DNA from: NCEH01 sp043195125
GTDB taxonomy: Bacteria; Pseudomonadota; Alphaproteobacteria; Rhizobiales; Xanthobacteraceae
Length of the DNA: 64,000 nt
NCBI RefSeq assembly: GCF_043195125.1
Contig: NZ_JBAFWR010000008.1
Reading direction: 5' to 3' (one strand)
Below the pieces are notes generated by a model. It had not been told where the DNA came from, ran no database searches, and saw only the letters and a program-made list of their open reading frames with translations. Each line of letters opens with the position of its first letter. The first letter of the stretch is position 1. Positions 26,143-36,320 of this stretch are shown piece after piece. A program made the translations under genes and the position numbers.

Positions 26143-28101
26143 ATGAGCGTGAACAGCCCCGCCTCCGCTTTGCCCGACGTGGCGATCTACGACACGTTTC
26201 CCAAGCTGCTCGCGCTCAATGCGCGCCAGCACCCCACGGATACCTGGCTGCGCGAGAAAGACCTCGGCATCTGGAATGCCTATACCTGGCAGCAGGTGAA
26301 CACCCGCGTGCAGAACATGGCCCTCGGCCTGCTCGATCTTGGCGTCGCGCGCGGCGACGTGATCTCGCTGCTCGGCGACAACCGGCCGGAATGGCTGATG
26401 GGCGAGATCGCCATCCATGCGGTCGGCGGGCAATCGCTCGGCATCTATCGCGACGCGCTGGCGGACGAGGTCGCCTATCTCGTCACCTATGCGGGCGTGG
26501 CGATCATTTTCGCCGAAGACGAGGAACAGGTGGACAAGCTCCTCCAGCTGGAGGAGCGCATCCCCACCGTGCGGCACATCATCTATTCCGACCCGCGCGG
26601 CCTGCGCAAATACGAGGATGCCCGCCTCGTGTCCCTGGCGGACCTTGAAGCCCGCGGCGCGGCGCGCGCGGCGGCGGAGCCGGAGTTCTACGAACGCCTC
26701 GTCAATCAGGGCTCGGGCGCCGATGTCGCGATCTTGTGCACCACGTCGGGCACCACCTCCCATCCCAAGCTCGCCATGCTCACAGGCGGCGCCGTGCTGC
26801 GCCATTGCGCGGCCTATCTCGCCGCCGACATGCGCGGGCCGGACGATGAATATGTCTCCGTGCTGCAGATGCCGTGGATCATGGAGCAGATCTACGCCTT
26901 CGGTCAGGCCCTGCTCTCCCGCATGAAGGTGAACTTCGTCGAGGAGCCGGAGACCACCATGGCCGACATGCGCGAGATCGGACCGACCTTCGTGCTGTTC
27001 GCCCCGCGCGTGTGGGAGCAGATCGCCGCCGACGTGCGTGCGCGCATGATGGATGCCTCGGTCCTCAAGCGGGCCATGTTCGACTTCGGCATGAAGCTCG
27101 GCCTCGCGGCGCTCGATCGCGGGCAGCGCTCCAAGCTCGCGGACTTCATCCTGTTCCGGGCCCTGCGCGACCGCCTCGGCTTCTCGCACCTGAAATCGGC
27201 GGCCACCGGCGGCGCCGCCCTAGGGCCGGATACGTTCCGCTTCTTCCTCGCGCTCGGCGTGCCCATGCGCCAGCTCTACGGCCAGACGGAACTGCTGGGC
27301 GCCTATACCATCCACACCGCCAGCGACGTCGATTTCGACACGGTCGGCGTGCCGATGAACGGGGTGGAAATCCGCATCGACGATCCCGATCCCAACGGGC
27401 TCGGTGAAATCGTCACGCGCCACGGCAATACATTCACCGGCTATTACAAGAATCCGGAAGAAAGCGCGAAGTCGTTCGTGGATGGCGGCTGGATGCGCAC
27501 CGGCGATGCCGGCTTCGTCAATCCGCGCGGCCATCTGGTGGTGATCGACCGCGTGCGCGACATGGCGCAGACCGCCCATGGCGACCGTTTCTCGCCGCAA
27601 TATATCGAGAACAAGCTGAAATTCTCGCCCTATGTGGCGGAAGCGGTGATCCTGGGCGACGGGCGCGAGCATCTCGCCGCCATGATCTGCATCCGCTTCC
27701 CCATCGTGTCCAAATGGGCGGAGAAGAACCGCATCTCCTTTACCACCTATACCGACCTCTCGGCCAAGCAGGAGGTGACGGACATGCTCCGCCGCGAGGT
27801 GGAGCAGGTGAACAAGACCTTGCCCGAGAAGCAGCGCATCTCGAAATTCCTGTTGCTCTACAAAGAATTGGACGCGGACGACGGCGAGCTGACACGCACC
27901 CGCAAGGTGCGGCGCGGCGTCATCAACGAGCGCTATGGCGAGATCATCGACGCCATGTATCGCGGCGATCCGAACATCGACGTGGACACCACCATCGCCT
28001 TCCAGGACGGCACGAAACAGCGCATCCGCACCACGCTCAAGGTCATCGACCTGAAGCTGGCGCCGACGGCTTCCACCTCCGGCAAGAAGAGGGCCGCATG
28101 A
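26143..28101 (+). CDS. AMP-dependent acyl-CoA synthetase, long-chain type
   Basis: A 652-residue adenylate-forming ligase similar to long-chain fatty acid CoA ligases (FadD/FAA1 type). The phosphate loop reads CTTSGTTSHPKLAML near residues 198-212, motif A5 YGQTELLGAY near 382, and GDAG plus IDRVRDMAQT near 452-470. It would make an acyl-CoA from a carboxylic acid, ATP and CoA. It starts 7 bases after the LivG-like gene and precedes the permease genes, so import and activation are encoded together. Confidence 0.87.
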   Translation: MSVNSPASALPDVAIYDTFPKLLALNARQHPTDTWLREKDLGIWNAYTWQQVNTRVQNMALGLLDLGVARGDVISLLGDNRPEWLMGEIAIHAVGGQSLGIYRDALADEVAYLVTYAGVAIIFAEDEEQVDKLLQLEERIPTVRHIIYSDPRGLRKYEDARLVSLADLEARGAARAAAEPEFYERLVNQGSGADVAILCTTSGTTSHPKLAMLTGGAVLRHCAAYLAADMRGPDDEYVSVLQMPWIMEQIYAFGQALLSRMKVNFVEEPETTMADMREIGPTFVLFAPRVWEQIAADVRARMMDASVLKRAMFDFGMKLGLAALDRGQRSKLADFILFRALRDRLGFSHLKSAATGGAALGPDTFRFFLALGVPMRQLYGQTELLGAYTIHTASDVDFDTVGVPMNGVEIRIDDPDPNGLGEIVTRHGNTFTGYYKNPEESAKSFVDGGWMRTGDAGFVNPRGHLVVIDRVRDMAQTAHGDRFSPQYIENKLKFSPYVAEAVILGDGREHLAAMICIRFPIVSKWAEKNRISFTTYTDLSAKQEVTDMLRREVEQVNKTLPEKQRISKFLLLYKELDADDGELTRTRKVRRGVINERYGEIIDAMYRGDPNIDVDTTIAFQDGTKQRIRTTLKVIDLKLAPTASTSGKKRAA

Positions 28102-28144
28102 TGCGCCGTTCCAGCTCACACACTCAGCAAGCGGGAGGCGTGAA

Positions 28145-29038
28145 GTGACCTTTCAGCTCTTCATCCAGCTCTGCATCAACGGCCTCATCATCGGCACGCT
28201 CTATGGCGTGGTGGGCATGTGCTTCGTGCTCATCTACAAGGCCTCCCAGGTGGTGAACTTCGCCCAGGGCGAATTCCTGCTCATCGGCGCCTGGGCCTGC
28301 TGGTGGCTGCTGACCTATTGGCAGATCCCCTTCATCTGGGGCTTCCTGATCTCGCTCGCCTTCATGATGCTGTTCGGCCTGGCGCTGCAGATGCTGGTGC
28401 TGCGGCCGCTGATCGGCGAGCCGGTGATCTCGGTGATCATGGTCACCATCGGCCTCAGCATCTTCTTCCAGGCGCTGATGAAATGGATGTTCGGCACGTT
28501 CGCGCAGCCGTTCCCGCCGATCTTCGCCGTCAGCAAGGTGGATATCTTCGGGCTCCAGGTGCAGAGCGCCTATCTGATGTCCACCGGGGTCAGCGTGCTG
28601 ATCATGGCGGGCTTCGCCTGGTTCTTCAAATATTCCAAGATCGGCCTCGCCATGCGGGCCACCGCCTTCAACCAGCAGGTGGCGCAATCGCTCGGCATCT
28701 CGGTGCGCCAGATGTTCGCCCTCTCCTGGGGCATCTCGGCGGCCGTCTCCGCGGTCGCGGGCGTGGTGGTGGGCATCGTTAACGGCGTGTCCTCCGCGCT
28801 CTCGTTCTTCGGCATCAAGGTGTTCCCGGCGGTGATCCTCGGCGGGCTCGATTCGGTGTTCGGCGCGGTGGTGGGCGGGCTCATCATCGGCCTGCTGGAA
28901 AACATCGCCCATTATTTCGACAGCCAGTTCCTGCACTGGGGAAACCTGTATGAAATCGTTCCCTTCTACGTCCTCATCATCATTCTCATGATCAAGCCTT
29001 ACGGCCTGTTCGGCACCCGCGACATCGAGAGGGTCTAG
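28145..29038 (+). CDS. Liv-type ABC transporter permease (LivH-like)
   Basis: A 297-residue inner-membrane permease of the BPD_transp_2 family. It begins with a helix (residues 6-25), contains the family block VVNFAQGEFLLIGAW (about 36-50), the mid-protein MRATAFNQQVAQSLGI loop that contacts the ATPase, and ends with KPYGLFGTRDIERV. GTG 28145 was taken as start, with GGGAGG 8 bases upstream. Confidence 0.9.
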   Translation: MTFQLFIQLCINGLIIGTLYGVVGMCFVLIYKASQVVNFAQGEFLLIGAWACWWLLTYWQIPFIWGFLISLAFMMLFGLALQMLVLRPLIGEPVISVIMVTIGLSIFFQALMKWMFGTFAQPFPPIFAVSKVDIFGLQVQSAYLMSTGVSVLIMAGFAWFFKYSKIGLAMRATAFNQQVAQSLGISVRQMFALSWGISAAVSAVAGVVVGIVNGVSSALSFFGIKVFPAVILGGLDSVFGAVVGGLIIGLLENIAHYFDSQFLHWGNLYEIVPFYVLIIILMIKPYGLFGTRDIERV

Positions 29039-29042
29039 CGCC

Positions 29043-30113
29043 ATGGCCACCGACACCATGCGCCCGTGCGGCGATTATCGCACCAGCTACCGCGCCGACC
29101 AGACGATCTTCGATACCCGCCTGACCTTCGCCTTCATCGTCGGCGGCATCATCCTGCTGGCGCTCGCGCCCCTGTTCCTCAGCACCTATTTGCTGAGCCT
29201 GCTGATCCAGATCGGCTATCTCGGCATCGCCGCGCTGGGGCTGAACATATTGGTCGGCTTCTCGGGCCAGATCTCCATCGGCCATGCGGTGTTCTTCGGC
29301 TTCGGCGGATTTGCGTCCGCCTATCTCGCCGAGCACGGCGTGCCGGTGCCGATCGCGATCGTGTTGGCGGGGGTGTGGACCACCGCCGTGGGCCTGCTGT
29401 TCGGCCTGCCGGCGACACGGGTCAAGGGCCTCTACCTCGCCATCGCGACGCTCGCCGCCCAGTTCATCCTGCAAGACTTCTTCGTGCGGGCCACCTGGTT
29501 CACCGGCGGCTCCTCGGGGGCGGTGGCGGCGCCGTTCACCATCCTCGGCTTCGACATGTCCGGGGACCGGCGCTATTTCTACGTGGTGCTGGTGTTCGTG
29601 GTGGTGATGTATCTGTTCGCCGCGAACCTCATGCGCACCCGCGACGGGCGCGCGCTGATCGCGGTGCGCGATCATTATCTCTCCGCCGAGATGATGGGCG
29701 TGAACCTGGCCAAATACCGCACCATGGCGTTCGGCATCTCGTCCTTCTACGCCGGCATCGGCGGGGCGCTCTATGCCCACTACATCGGCTACATGTCGGT
29801 GGAGGGATTGGACATCCTGTTCTCCATCCAGTTCCTGGCGATGATCATCATCGGCGGGCTCGGCTCCATCATGGGCTCGCTGCTCGGCACCATCTTCATG
29901 GTGCTGCTGCCGGAGCTGACCGGCGCGCTCGCGGGCGTGCTGCAGGGCAGTGCCATCGACAAGGCGCTGCATCTGAAGGACGGCATCACCTACATGCGCG
30001 AGATGCTGATCGGCGCCACCATCATCCTGTTCCTGATTTTCGAGCCGGACGGGCTCGCCCATCGCTGGAAGCAGATCAAGGCCTATTGGAAGCTCTACCC
30101 CTTCTCCTATTGA
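29043..30113 (+). CDS. Liv-type ABC transporter permease (LivM-like)
   Basis: A 356-residue partner permease. A soluble N-terminus of about 28 residues is followed by eight or more helices; the block LGLNILVGFSGQISIGHAVFFG (residues about 66-87) and the internal AVRDHYLSAEMMGVNLAKYR loop are typical of LivM. Only 4 bases separate it from the LivH-like gene. Confidence 0.9.
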   Translation: MATDTMRPCGDYRTSYRADQTIFDTRLTFAFIVGGIILLALAPLFLSTYLLSLLIQIGYLGIAALGLNILVGFSGQISIGHAVFFGFGGFASAYLAEHGVPVPIAIVLAGVWTTAVGLLFGLPATRVKGLYLAIATLAAQFILQDFFVRATWFTGGSSGAVAAPFTILGFDMSGDRRYFYVVLVFVVVMYLFAANLMRTRDGRALIAVRDHYLSAEMMGVNLAKYRTMAFGISSFYAGIGGALYAHYIGYMSVEGLDILFSIQFLAMIIIGGLGSIMGSLLGTIFMVLLPELTGALAGVLQGSAIDKALHLKDGITYMREMLIGATIILFLIFEPDGLAHRWKQIKAYWKLYPFSY

Positions 30114-30185
30114 GCAGGATCGCGGACCGGCGCCAGCAACGAGCGGCGGCCGCACGAGGAAACACCCAAACCCAAGGAGACGTGC

Positions 30186-31466
30186 ATGAAACGGATCGCC
30201 ACCACCCTCGTCAGCGTCATCGCCCTTTCGGCGGCGGCGCCGGCCATGGCCCAGTCCATCAACATCGGCCATCTCGCGGACTATTCCGGCGGCACCTCGG
30301 ACGTGGGCACGCCCTACGGCCAGGGCGTGCAGGACGCCATCGCCTATATCAACAAGAACGGCGGCGTGAACGGCAAGCCCATCAATTCCGACTTCAACGA
30401 ATACGGCTATCAGGTGCCCCGCGCGCTGGCCGCCTTTAAGAAATGGGTCGGCGGCGACAAGGTGGTCGCGATCCAGGGCTGGGGCACCGCCGATACCGAG
30501 GCGCTGGTCGCCATGGTGACCAAGGAAGAGATTCCCTATTATTCCGGCTCCTATGCCGCGACCCTCACCGACCCCACCGGCAAGGGCGGCCCCAAGAGCG
30601 AGCGCGCCGCGCCGTATAATTTCTTCTACGGCCCATCCTATTCGGACGCCGCCCGCGCCGAGGTGCAGTGGGCCGCCGACGACTGGAAGGCCAAGGGCGG
30701 CCAGGGCAAGCCCAAATGGGTGCACATGGGCGCCAACCATCCGTTCCCCAATTCGCCCAAGGCGGCGGCGGAGGCCTATGCCAAGGAGCTGGGCTTCGAG
30801 GTGCTGGACCCCATCACCTTCGCGCTCACCCCCGGCGACTACACCGCCCAGTGCCTCACGCTCAAGCAGTCCGGCGCGAACTACGCCTATCTCGGCAATA
30901 CCGCCGGCTCCAACATCTCGGTGCTCAAGGCGTGCGAGACCGCCGGCGTGAAGGTGCAGTTCTTCGGCAATGTGTGGGGCATGGATGAGAACGCCATGAA
31001 GGCGGCCGGCAGCGCGGCCAACGGCGTCATCTTCCCCGTGCGCACCGCCGTGACCTGGACCGGCGAGGCGCCCGGCCTCGCCACCTTCAAGGACATTTCC
31101 AAGATGTCCGACCCGAGCGGCAATACCTATCGCCCGGTGCACTACATGGCCGCCATCTGCACCGTCATGTACATGAAGGAAGCGATGGAATGGGCCGACA
31201 AGAACGGCGGCGTCACCGGCCCGAAGATCCGCGACGGCATGTACCAGAAGGCAAACTGGGTGCCCAAGGGCACGGAGGGGGTGTGCAATCCCTCCACCTG
31301 GACCGCCAGCGACCACCGCCCCACCACCACGGTCGATCTCTATCGCGCCGTGGTCTCCGGCGCCACCGAGGGCAGCGTCTCCGACCTCGTGAAGAGCGGC
31401 GCCATCAAGCTGGAGAAGGTCACCACCATCAACCTGCCGCGCAAGACCGACCTGCTCGGCTGGTGA
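30186..31466 (+). CDS. Liv-type ABC transporter periplasmic binding protein
   Basis: A 426-residue Peripla_BP_6 protein with a clear signal peptide (residues 1-23, ending PAMAQ). The mature chain starts SINIGHLADYSGGTSDVG. It is longer than classical LivJ/LivK (about 365), as in binding proteins for aromatic or other organic acids. AAGGAG lies 8 bases before the ATG. The binding pocket cannot be read from sequence. Confidence 0.9.
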   Translation: MKRIATTLVSVIALSAAAPAMAQSINIGHLADYSGGTSDVGTPYGQGVQDAIAYINKNGGVNGKPINSDFNEYGYQVPRALAAFKKWVGGDKVVAIQGWGTADTEALVAMVTKEEIPYYSGSYAATLTDPTGKGGPKSERAAPYNFFYGPSYSDAARAEVQWAADDWKAKGGQGKPKWVHMGANHPFPNSPKAAAEAYAKELGFEVLDPITFALTPGDYTAQCLTLKQSGANYAYLGNTAGSNISVLKACETAGVKVQFFGNVWGMDENAMKAAGSAANGVIFPVRTAVTWTGEAPGLATFKDISKMSDPSGNTYRPVHYMAAICTVMYMKEAMEWADKNGGVTGPKIRDGMYQKANWVPKGTEGVCNPSTWTASDHRPTTTVDLYRAVVSGATEGSVSDLVKSGAIKLEKVTTINLPRKTDLLGW

Positions 31467-31489
31467 GCTGACGGCCTGCGCAACGTGCG

Positions 31490-31585
31490 CCCTCTCCCGC
31501 GCGCGGGAGAGGGTTGGGGAGGGGGCCGCGCGGGCCGCCTCCCGGCATTTCCCCCTCCCTGCCCTCCCCCGCAAGCGGGAGAGGG
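31490..31585. repeat. Two copies of a short GC palindromic repeat
   Basis: Copy 1 at 31490-31513 is a perfect palindrome with arms CCCTCTCCCGC and GCGGGAGAGGG. Copy 2 at 31562-31585 has arms CCCTCCCCCGC and GCGGGAGAGGG. They fill the 140-base gap between the binding-protein and last ATPase genes. Similar copies occur at 16.9, 32.5-32.6 and 33.9-34.0 kb. Such REP-like units often form mRNA-stabilising hairpins. Confidence 0.8.
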
Positions 31586-31606
31586 TTCGCGCCCAGGACC
31601 CGAGCC

Positions 31607-32446
<840 letters not shown>

Positions 32447-32475
32447 GGCCGGACCCCGCCGTGCCCCCTCCCAAC

Positions 32476-32611
32476 TCTCCCCCGAACCGAAGTGGGATGT
32501 TTCCGACTTCGGCACCTGACTGTGCCGAACTCGGCAACAGCCGAGTTCGGGCGGGAGAGGGCTTTCAACCTGTGCGCGCGGCAAGCCCCCTCTCCCGCGT
32601 GCGGGGGAGGG
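32476..32611. repeat. Compound palindromic repeat with nested hairpins, plus a simple copy
   Basis: The arms CTCTCCCCCGAAC (from 32476) and GTTCGGGCGGGAGAG (to about 32559) are those of the local palindromic repeat, but the centre holds two further hairpins: CCGAAGT/ACTTCGG (32487-32512, 12-base loop) and a perfect 11-bp stem CCGAACTCGGC/GCCGAGTTCGG with loop AACA (32525-32550). A simple copy of the repeat follows at 32588-32611. Together they fill the gap before the last gene of the operon. Confidence 0.75.
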
Positions 32612-32648
32612 CTGGGAAGGGGGCCGCGCAGCGGCAAGGGAGCAAGAC

Positions 32649-33896
32649 ATGAACGACCGCAGCCGCCATTACGACGCCGCCGAGACCCGCGATCCCCATC
32701 TGCGCGAAGCCGCGCTCATGGAGGCGCTGGCGGCGCAGGTGGCGACGGCCAAAACCCGCTCCGCCTTTTTCGGCGCCCTGCTGAAGGATGTGGACCCCGA
32801 CGCCATAATCAGCCGCGCCGCGCTCGCGCAGCTGCCCGTCACGCGCAAGTCCGACCTGCTGGAGATCCAGCCGAAAAACCTGCCGTTCGGCGGGCTCAAC
32901 GGGGCTGCGCCGGGGCAGATGGCGCGCATCTTCATGTCGCCCGGGCCGATCTACGATCCCGAGGGGCGGCGACCCAATTACTGGCGTTTCGCCCGCGCGC
33001 TGTTCGCCGCCGGCTTCCGGGCCGGGGAGATCGTGCACAATTGCTTCTCCTACCACCTCACCCCCGCCGGCTCGATGGTGGAGAGCGGCGCCCATGCGCT
33101 GGGCTGCGCGGTGGTGCCGGGCGGCGTCGGCCAGACCGACCTGCAATTGCGCGCCATCGCCGACATCCGCCCGCACGGCTATGGCGGCACGCCTTCCTTC
33201 CTGAAGATCCTGGTGGACAAGGCGCGCGAGGAAGGCGCCGACATTTCCTCTCTGAAGAAGGCGCTGGTTTCCGGCGAAGCGTTCCTGCCCAGCCAGCGCG
33301 CCGAGATGAAAGCCGCCGGCATCCTCGCGCGCCAATGCTACGGCACCGCCGACCTCGGCCTCGTGGCCTATGAGAGCGAGGCGGAAGAGGGCCTGATCGC
33401 CGACGAGGATCTCATCATCGAGATCCTGCGCCCCGGCACGCCCGACCCCGTGGAGCACGAGGGCGAGGTGGGCGAAGTGGTGGTGACGCTGCTGGAATGC
33501 GACTATCCCCTCATCCGCTTCGCCACCGGCGATCTCTCCGCCGTCCTGCCCGGCATCAGCCCATGCGGGCGCACCAACACGCGCCTGCGCGGCTGGCTCG
33601 GGCGGGCGGACCAGGTGACGAAGATCCGCGGCATGTTCGTACATCCCGTGCAGGTGAGCGCGGCGGTGAAGAAGCATCCCGGCATCGCGCGGGCCCGCCT
33701 GGTGGTGGACCGCGCCGGCGACAGCGACGACATGCTGCTGGAAGTGGAAGTGGCGGACGGCGGCGCGCTCTCCCAGGAGGCGTTGCTGGAGGATGTGCGC
33801 GCCTCCACCAAGCTGCGCTGCCGCCTCGCCCTTTTGGCGCCGGGAAGCTTGCCGGCGGACGCCAAGACCATCGACGACCGCCGCACGGTGGGGTGA
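32649..33896 (+). CDS. Phenylacetate-CoA ligase (PaaK)-family protein with a variant phosphate loop
   Basis: A 415-residue adenylate-forming protein of the PaaK type. QCYGTADLGLVAYE (about 228-241) corresponds to motif A5, RFATGDLSAV (about 293-302) to A7 and GRADQVTKIRGMFVHP (about 318-333) to A8; the C-terminal AMP_C-like domain follows. The expected SSGTTGxP loop is replaced by FMSPGPIYDPEG near residues 96-107, so the chemistry may be altered. It is the last gene of the Liv/CoA-ligase operon and would act on the imported acid or on an intermediate. Confidence 0.82.
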   Translation: MNDRSRHYDAAETRDPHLREAALMEALAAQVATAKTRSAFFGALLKDVDPDAIISRAALAQLPVTRKSDLLEIQPKNLPFGGLNGAAPGQMARIFMSPGPIYDPEGRRPNYWRFARALFAAGFRAGEIVHNCFSYHLTPAGSMVESGAHALGCAVVPGGVGQTDLQLRAIADIRPHGYGGTPSFLKILVDKAREEGADISSLKKALVSGEAFLPSQRAEMKAAGILARQCYGTADLGLVAYESEAEEGLIADEDLIIEILRPGTPDPVEHEGEVGEVVVTLLECDYPLIRFATGDLSAVLPGISPCGRTNTRLRGWLGRADQVTKIRGMFVHPVQVSAAVKKHPGIARARLVVDRAGDSDDMLLEVEVADGGALSQEALLEDVRASTKLRCRLALLAPGSLPADAKTIDDRRTVG

Positions 33897-33933
33897 GCCC
33901 GCGCCGAACGGGCCCTGCCATGTGCCCCCCGCC

Positions 33934-34027
33934 CCCTCTCCGGTGTGCGGGAGCAGGGCGTCGCGTATGAGATGAGCGCTTTGTCGGCCGACGCGTTAAA
34001 TCCCCTCTCCCGCGTGCGGGGGAGGGG
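33934..34027. repeat. Two more copies of the GC palindromic repeat
   Basis: A degenerate copy (33934-33958) and a good copy (34002-34027, arms CCCCTCTCCCGC and GCGGGGGAGGGG) lie in the convergent gap between the ligase operon and the minus-strand PLP-enzyme gene. They may act as a bidirectional transcription-end hairpin but have no T-tract. Confidence 0.75.
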
Positions 34028-34072
34028 CCTTCGGCGGTCGCGCCCGGCCAATTCCCAACCGGCTAAAGCGCT

Positions 34073-35197
34073 TCAGCGATTGGCGCCGAGCTGGTCGCGA
34101 TATTCCCAGCTGCCGTCGCGCAGCCGCACCAAGGCGCGGGAATAAAGATAGGCCGCCGTGCAGGCGTGGCGCGGCACCAGCGGCACCTGCTGGCCGACGC
34201 TGAGCGCCTTGGTTTCCACCACCACGTGCTCTTCCTTCATCATGCGGATGGCGCCGCCGCCCTCGAACCGCTTGGCGAGCGGAATATCGGGCGAGATCGC
34301 CTTGGAGCCGGCATCGAGCGTCGCCGTCTCCTCGCGCACCGAGAGCACGGTCGCGAGCACATAGGCCGCCACCTGCCAGTCGAGATCCTCCAGGTCCGCG
34401 CCGTGCTGGGCGCTGGAATAGGTGAAGCTGCCGGGCGAAACCCAGCGCGCGAGATCCGCCGGCCAGAGGTTGAAGGAATAGCTGCCGGCGGCGATCAGAT
34501 CGGTGGAGAGATTGCGTGCGGCGGCAAGCGCCATCAGCTCGCGCACCGCCTGCATCACGCCGGCGAGGCGCCCTTCGCGCGCCGTGCGGTCGGCATCCTG
34601 GATGTGGCCGTCATAGGCATGCCAGCCGGCGAACAGGCCTGCCGCCGCGATGCGCTCGGCCAGTTCCACGGCAACCGGGGCGATGGGCAGGCCGGTGCGC
34701 CCGAGGCCGGGATCGAGATCGACCCGCAGCCCGATATTGCCGGCGGGAGCCGCCTCCAGCTCCCGGGCCCAGGCGGCGAAGCCTTCCGGGGAATCCACCA
34801 AAGCCTCGATGCGCACCGCCGGATTGTGCCGCGCGGCGGCGGCGACGCGGCGGATCGCCACCGGATTGACGGTGGGATAGGCCCACACCACCAGCGCGGC
34901 TCCCGCTTCGCTCGCCATCTCCACTTCCGCCGGCACCGCCGCCTTGAAGGCGCGCACGCCGCGCGCGATCATCAGCTCGGTGATCCAGGGCGCGCGATGG
35001 GTCTTCACGTGCGGCATCAGGCGGGCGATGCCGCCGGCGCGCGCCGCCGTCTGCTCCAGATTATGGAGCACACCCTCCTCCAGAATGACGAAGCACGGCG
35101 TCTCCACGGGGAAAGGCGGCAGCGGCAGCGCGCTCGGCTGGCCGGCGGCCGATGGCATCTGCGCGGTTTGATCCTGGCTCAGCATAGCGGCATCCAT
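34073..35197 (-). CDS. PLP-dependent D-amino acid enzyme (D-serine dehydratase / D-threonine aldolase fold)
   Basis: A 374-residue fold-type III PLP enzyme with an alanine-racemase-like N-terminal barrel. The PLP lysine is in MPHVKTHR near residue 61 of the chosen start, and the C-terminal metal site reads PRHACTAAYL, with the His-x-Cys pair of D-serine dehydratase-type members. Such enzymes deaminate or cleave D-serine, D-threonine or D-3-hydroxyaspartate. ATG 35197 was preferred to 35221 because the latter abuts a GntR-type operator (35203-35219); 35185 is also possible. The operator is shared with the amino-acid importer and oxoprolinase operon, so it belongs to that regulon. Confidence 0.8.
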   Translation of the reverse strand: MDAAMLSQDQTAQMPSAAGQPSALPLPPFPVETPCFVILEEGVLHNLEQTAARAGGIARLMPHVKTHRAPWITELMIARGVRAFKAAVPAEVEMASEAGAALVVWAYPTVNPVAIRRVAAAARHNPAVRIEALVDSPEGFAAWARELEAAPAGNIGLRVDLDPGLGRTGLPIAPVAVELAERIAAAGLFAGWHAYDGHIQDADRTAREGRLAGVMQAVRELMALAAARNLSTDLIAAGSYSFNLWPADLARWVSPGSFTYSSAQHGADLEDLDWQVAAYVLATVLSVREETATLDAGSKAISPDIPLAKRFEGGGAIRMMKEEHVVVETKALSVGQQVPLVPRHACTAAYLYSRALVRLRDGSWEYRDQLGANR

Positions 35198-35202
35198 ATT
35201 AG

Positions 35203-35219
35203 ATATACGTGAGATATAC
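35203..35219. promoter_or_regulatory. GntR-type operator, copy 1
   Basis: ATATACG-TGA-GATATAC, an inverted repeat of 7+3+7, lies directly upstream of the PLP-enzyme gene. It matches copies at 35485-35501 and 39639-39655. Confidence 0.7.
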
Positions 35220-35484
35220 ATAGACTGAGGGTGCGGCTCAAGGGCTTTATCCGTGCCGCGGCGTCACGCGTTTCCAGGCGTCAGAGGGATTTCCCTGCGG
35301 AACGGCCCCCTCTTGCACGGTGTCTGCCGCCCTGCATAGGCCCGCCCCACACGTCGCGCCAGTTCGGCGCCGCTTGCATCGCCGCATGGCGCGCCACTTG
35401 CTGCGCCACTTGCCGAATTCGGCGGCACCTCTTGCCCAACATTCGTTCGTCCCGCACTGCAAAACCGCCTTGATCGGGGCATTC

Positions 35485-35501
35485 GTATATGTGACGTATA
35501 T
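35485..35501. promoter_or_regulatory. GntR-type operator, copy 2
   Basis: GTATATG-TGA-CGTATAT, the same 7+3+7 design, 55 bases before the start of the amino-acid importer operon. Confidence 0.7.
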
Positions 35502-35556
35502 ATGGAATTCGGACGATGCCAGCGCCGAGGCAGCCCGAGAACAGGGGACGACTGCG

Positions 35557-36315
35557 GTGTCCGCGATTATCGAAACCATAGACCTGCGCAAGTCGTTCGG
35601 AGCCGTCGAGGTGCTGCGCGGCATTTCGCTTTCGGTGGCGCAGGGCACGGTGGTGAGCCTGATCGGCGCCAGCGGCTCGGGAAAAAGCACTTTCCTGCGC
35701 TGCCTGAACTATCTGGAGCAGCCCACCTCCGGCGCCATCATCATCGACGGCGACGTGCTGGAGGCGACGCCCGCCTCCAACGCCCGCCAGGACCGCAAGA
35801 CCATCACCCGCATTCGCACCAAGCTCGGCATGGTGTTCCAGCAGTTCAACCTGTGGCCGCACATGACAGTGCTCCAGAATGTCACGGAAGCGCTGACCCA
35901 GGTGAAGCGCACCCCGGCCAAGGAAGCCGCCGAGATCGCGCGCCATTTCCTGCAGAAGGTGAACCTGATCGCCAAGCAGGATGCCTATCCCTCCCGCCTC
36001 TCGGGCGGCCAGCAGCAGCGCGTCGCCATCGCGCGGGCCCTCGCCATGCAGCCCAAGGTGATGCTGTTCGACGAAGCCACCTCCTCGCTCGACCCCGAGC
36101 TGACCGGCGAAGTGCTCCAGGTGATGCGCGACCTCGCGCAGGACGGGATGACCATGCTGGTGGTCACCCACGAGATGGGGTTCGCGCGCGATGCCTCCGA
36201 CCGGGTGCTGTTCCTGCACGAGGGGCGCATCGAGGAGGACGGCACCGCCGCCCAGGTGTTCGGCGCCCCGAACAGCGAGCGTTGCCAGCGCTTCATCGCC
36301 TCGTCTTTGAAATAA
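35557..36315 (+). CDS. Polar amino acid ABC transporter ATP-binding protein
   Basis: A 252-residue ATPase of the GlnQ/HisP class. Walker A GASGSGKST is at about residues 35-43, GMVFQQFNLWPH at about 89-100, signature LSGGQQQRVAIARA near 147-160, and Walker B MLFDEATSSLDPE near 168-180. GTG 35557 has AGGGGA 8 bases upstream and starts the family's first strand; the long upstream open frame runs through the operator and is not coding. First gene of a four-gene importer operon. Confidence 0.9.
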   Translation: MSAIIETIDLRKSFGAVEVLRGISLSVAQGTVVSLIGASGSGKSTFLRCLNYLEQPTSGAIIIDGDVLEATPASNARQDRKTITRIRTKLGMVFQQFNLWPHMTVLQNVTEALTQVKRTPAKEAAEIARHFLQKVNLIAKQDAYPSRLSGGQQQRVAIARALAMQPKVMLFDEATSSLDPELTGEVLQVMRDLAQDGMTMLVVTHEMGFARDASDRVLFLHEGRIEEDGTAAQVFGAPNSERCQRFIASSLK

Positions 36316-36320
36316 ACGCC

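Larger units (their letters stand above)
35198..35556. other. Divergent regulatory gap between the PLP-enzyme gene and the amino-acid importer
   Basis: No gene is supported in these 359 bases; a chance frame at 35231-35473 lacks a ribosome binding site. The gap holds operator copies near each end (35203-35219 and 35485-35501), a perfect 12-bp palindrome GCCGAATTCGGC (35412-35423), and AGGGGA (35543-35548) in front of the importer ATPase. Confidence 0.6.

Noticed and set aside
28992..31574. Open frame of 860 codons on the minus strand opposite the Liv-type importer genes
   Set aside because: It lies antisense to the LivM-like and binding-protein genes and shows no recognisable domain; high GC removes stop codons in that frame.
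35231..35473. Small open frame in the divergent gap between the PLP enzyme and the importer
   Set aside because: No ribosome binding site, no family match, and it lies in the operator-bearing control region.
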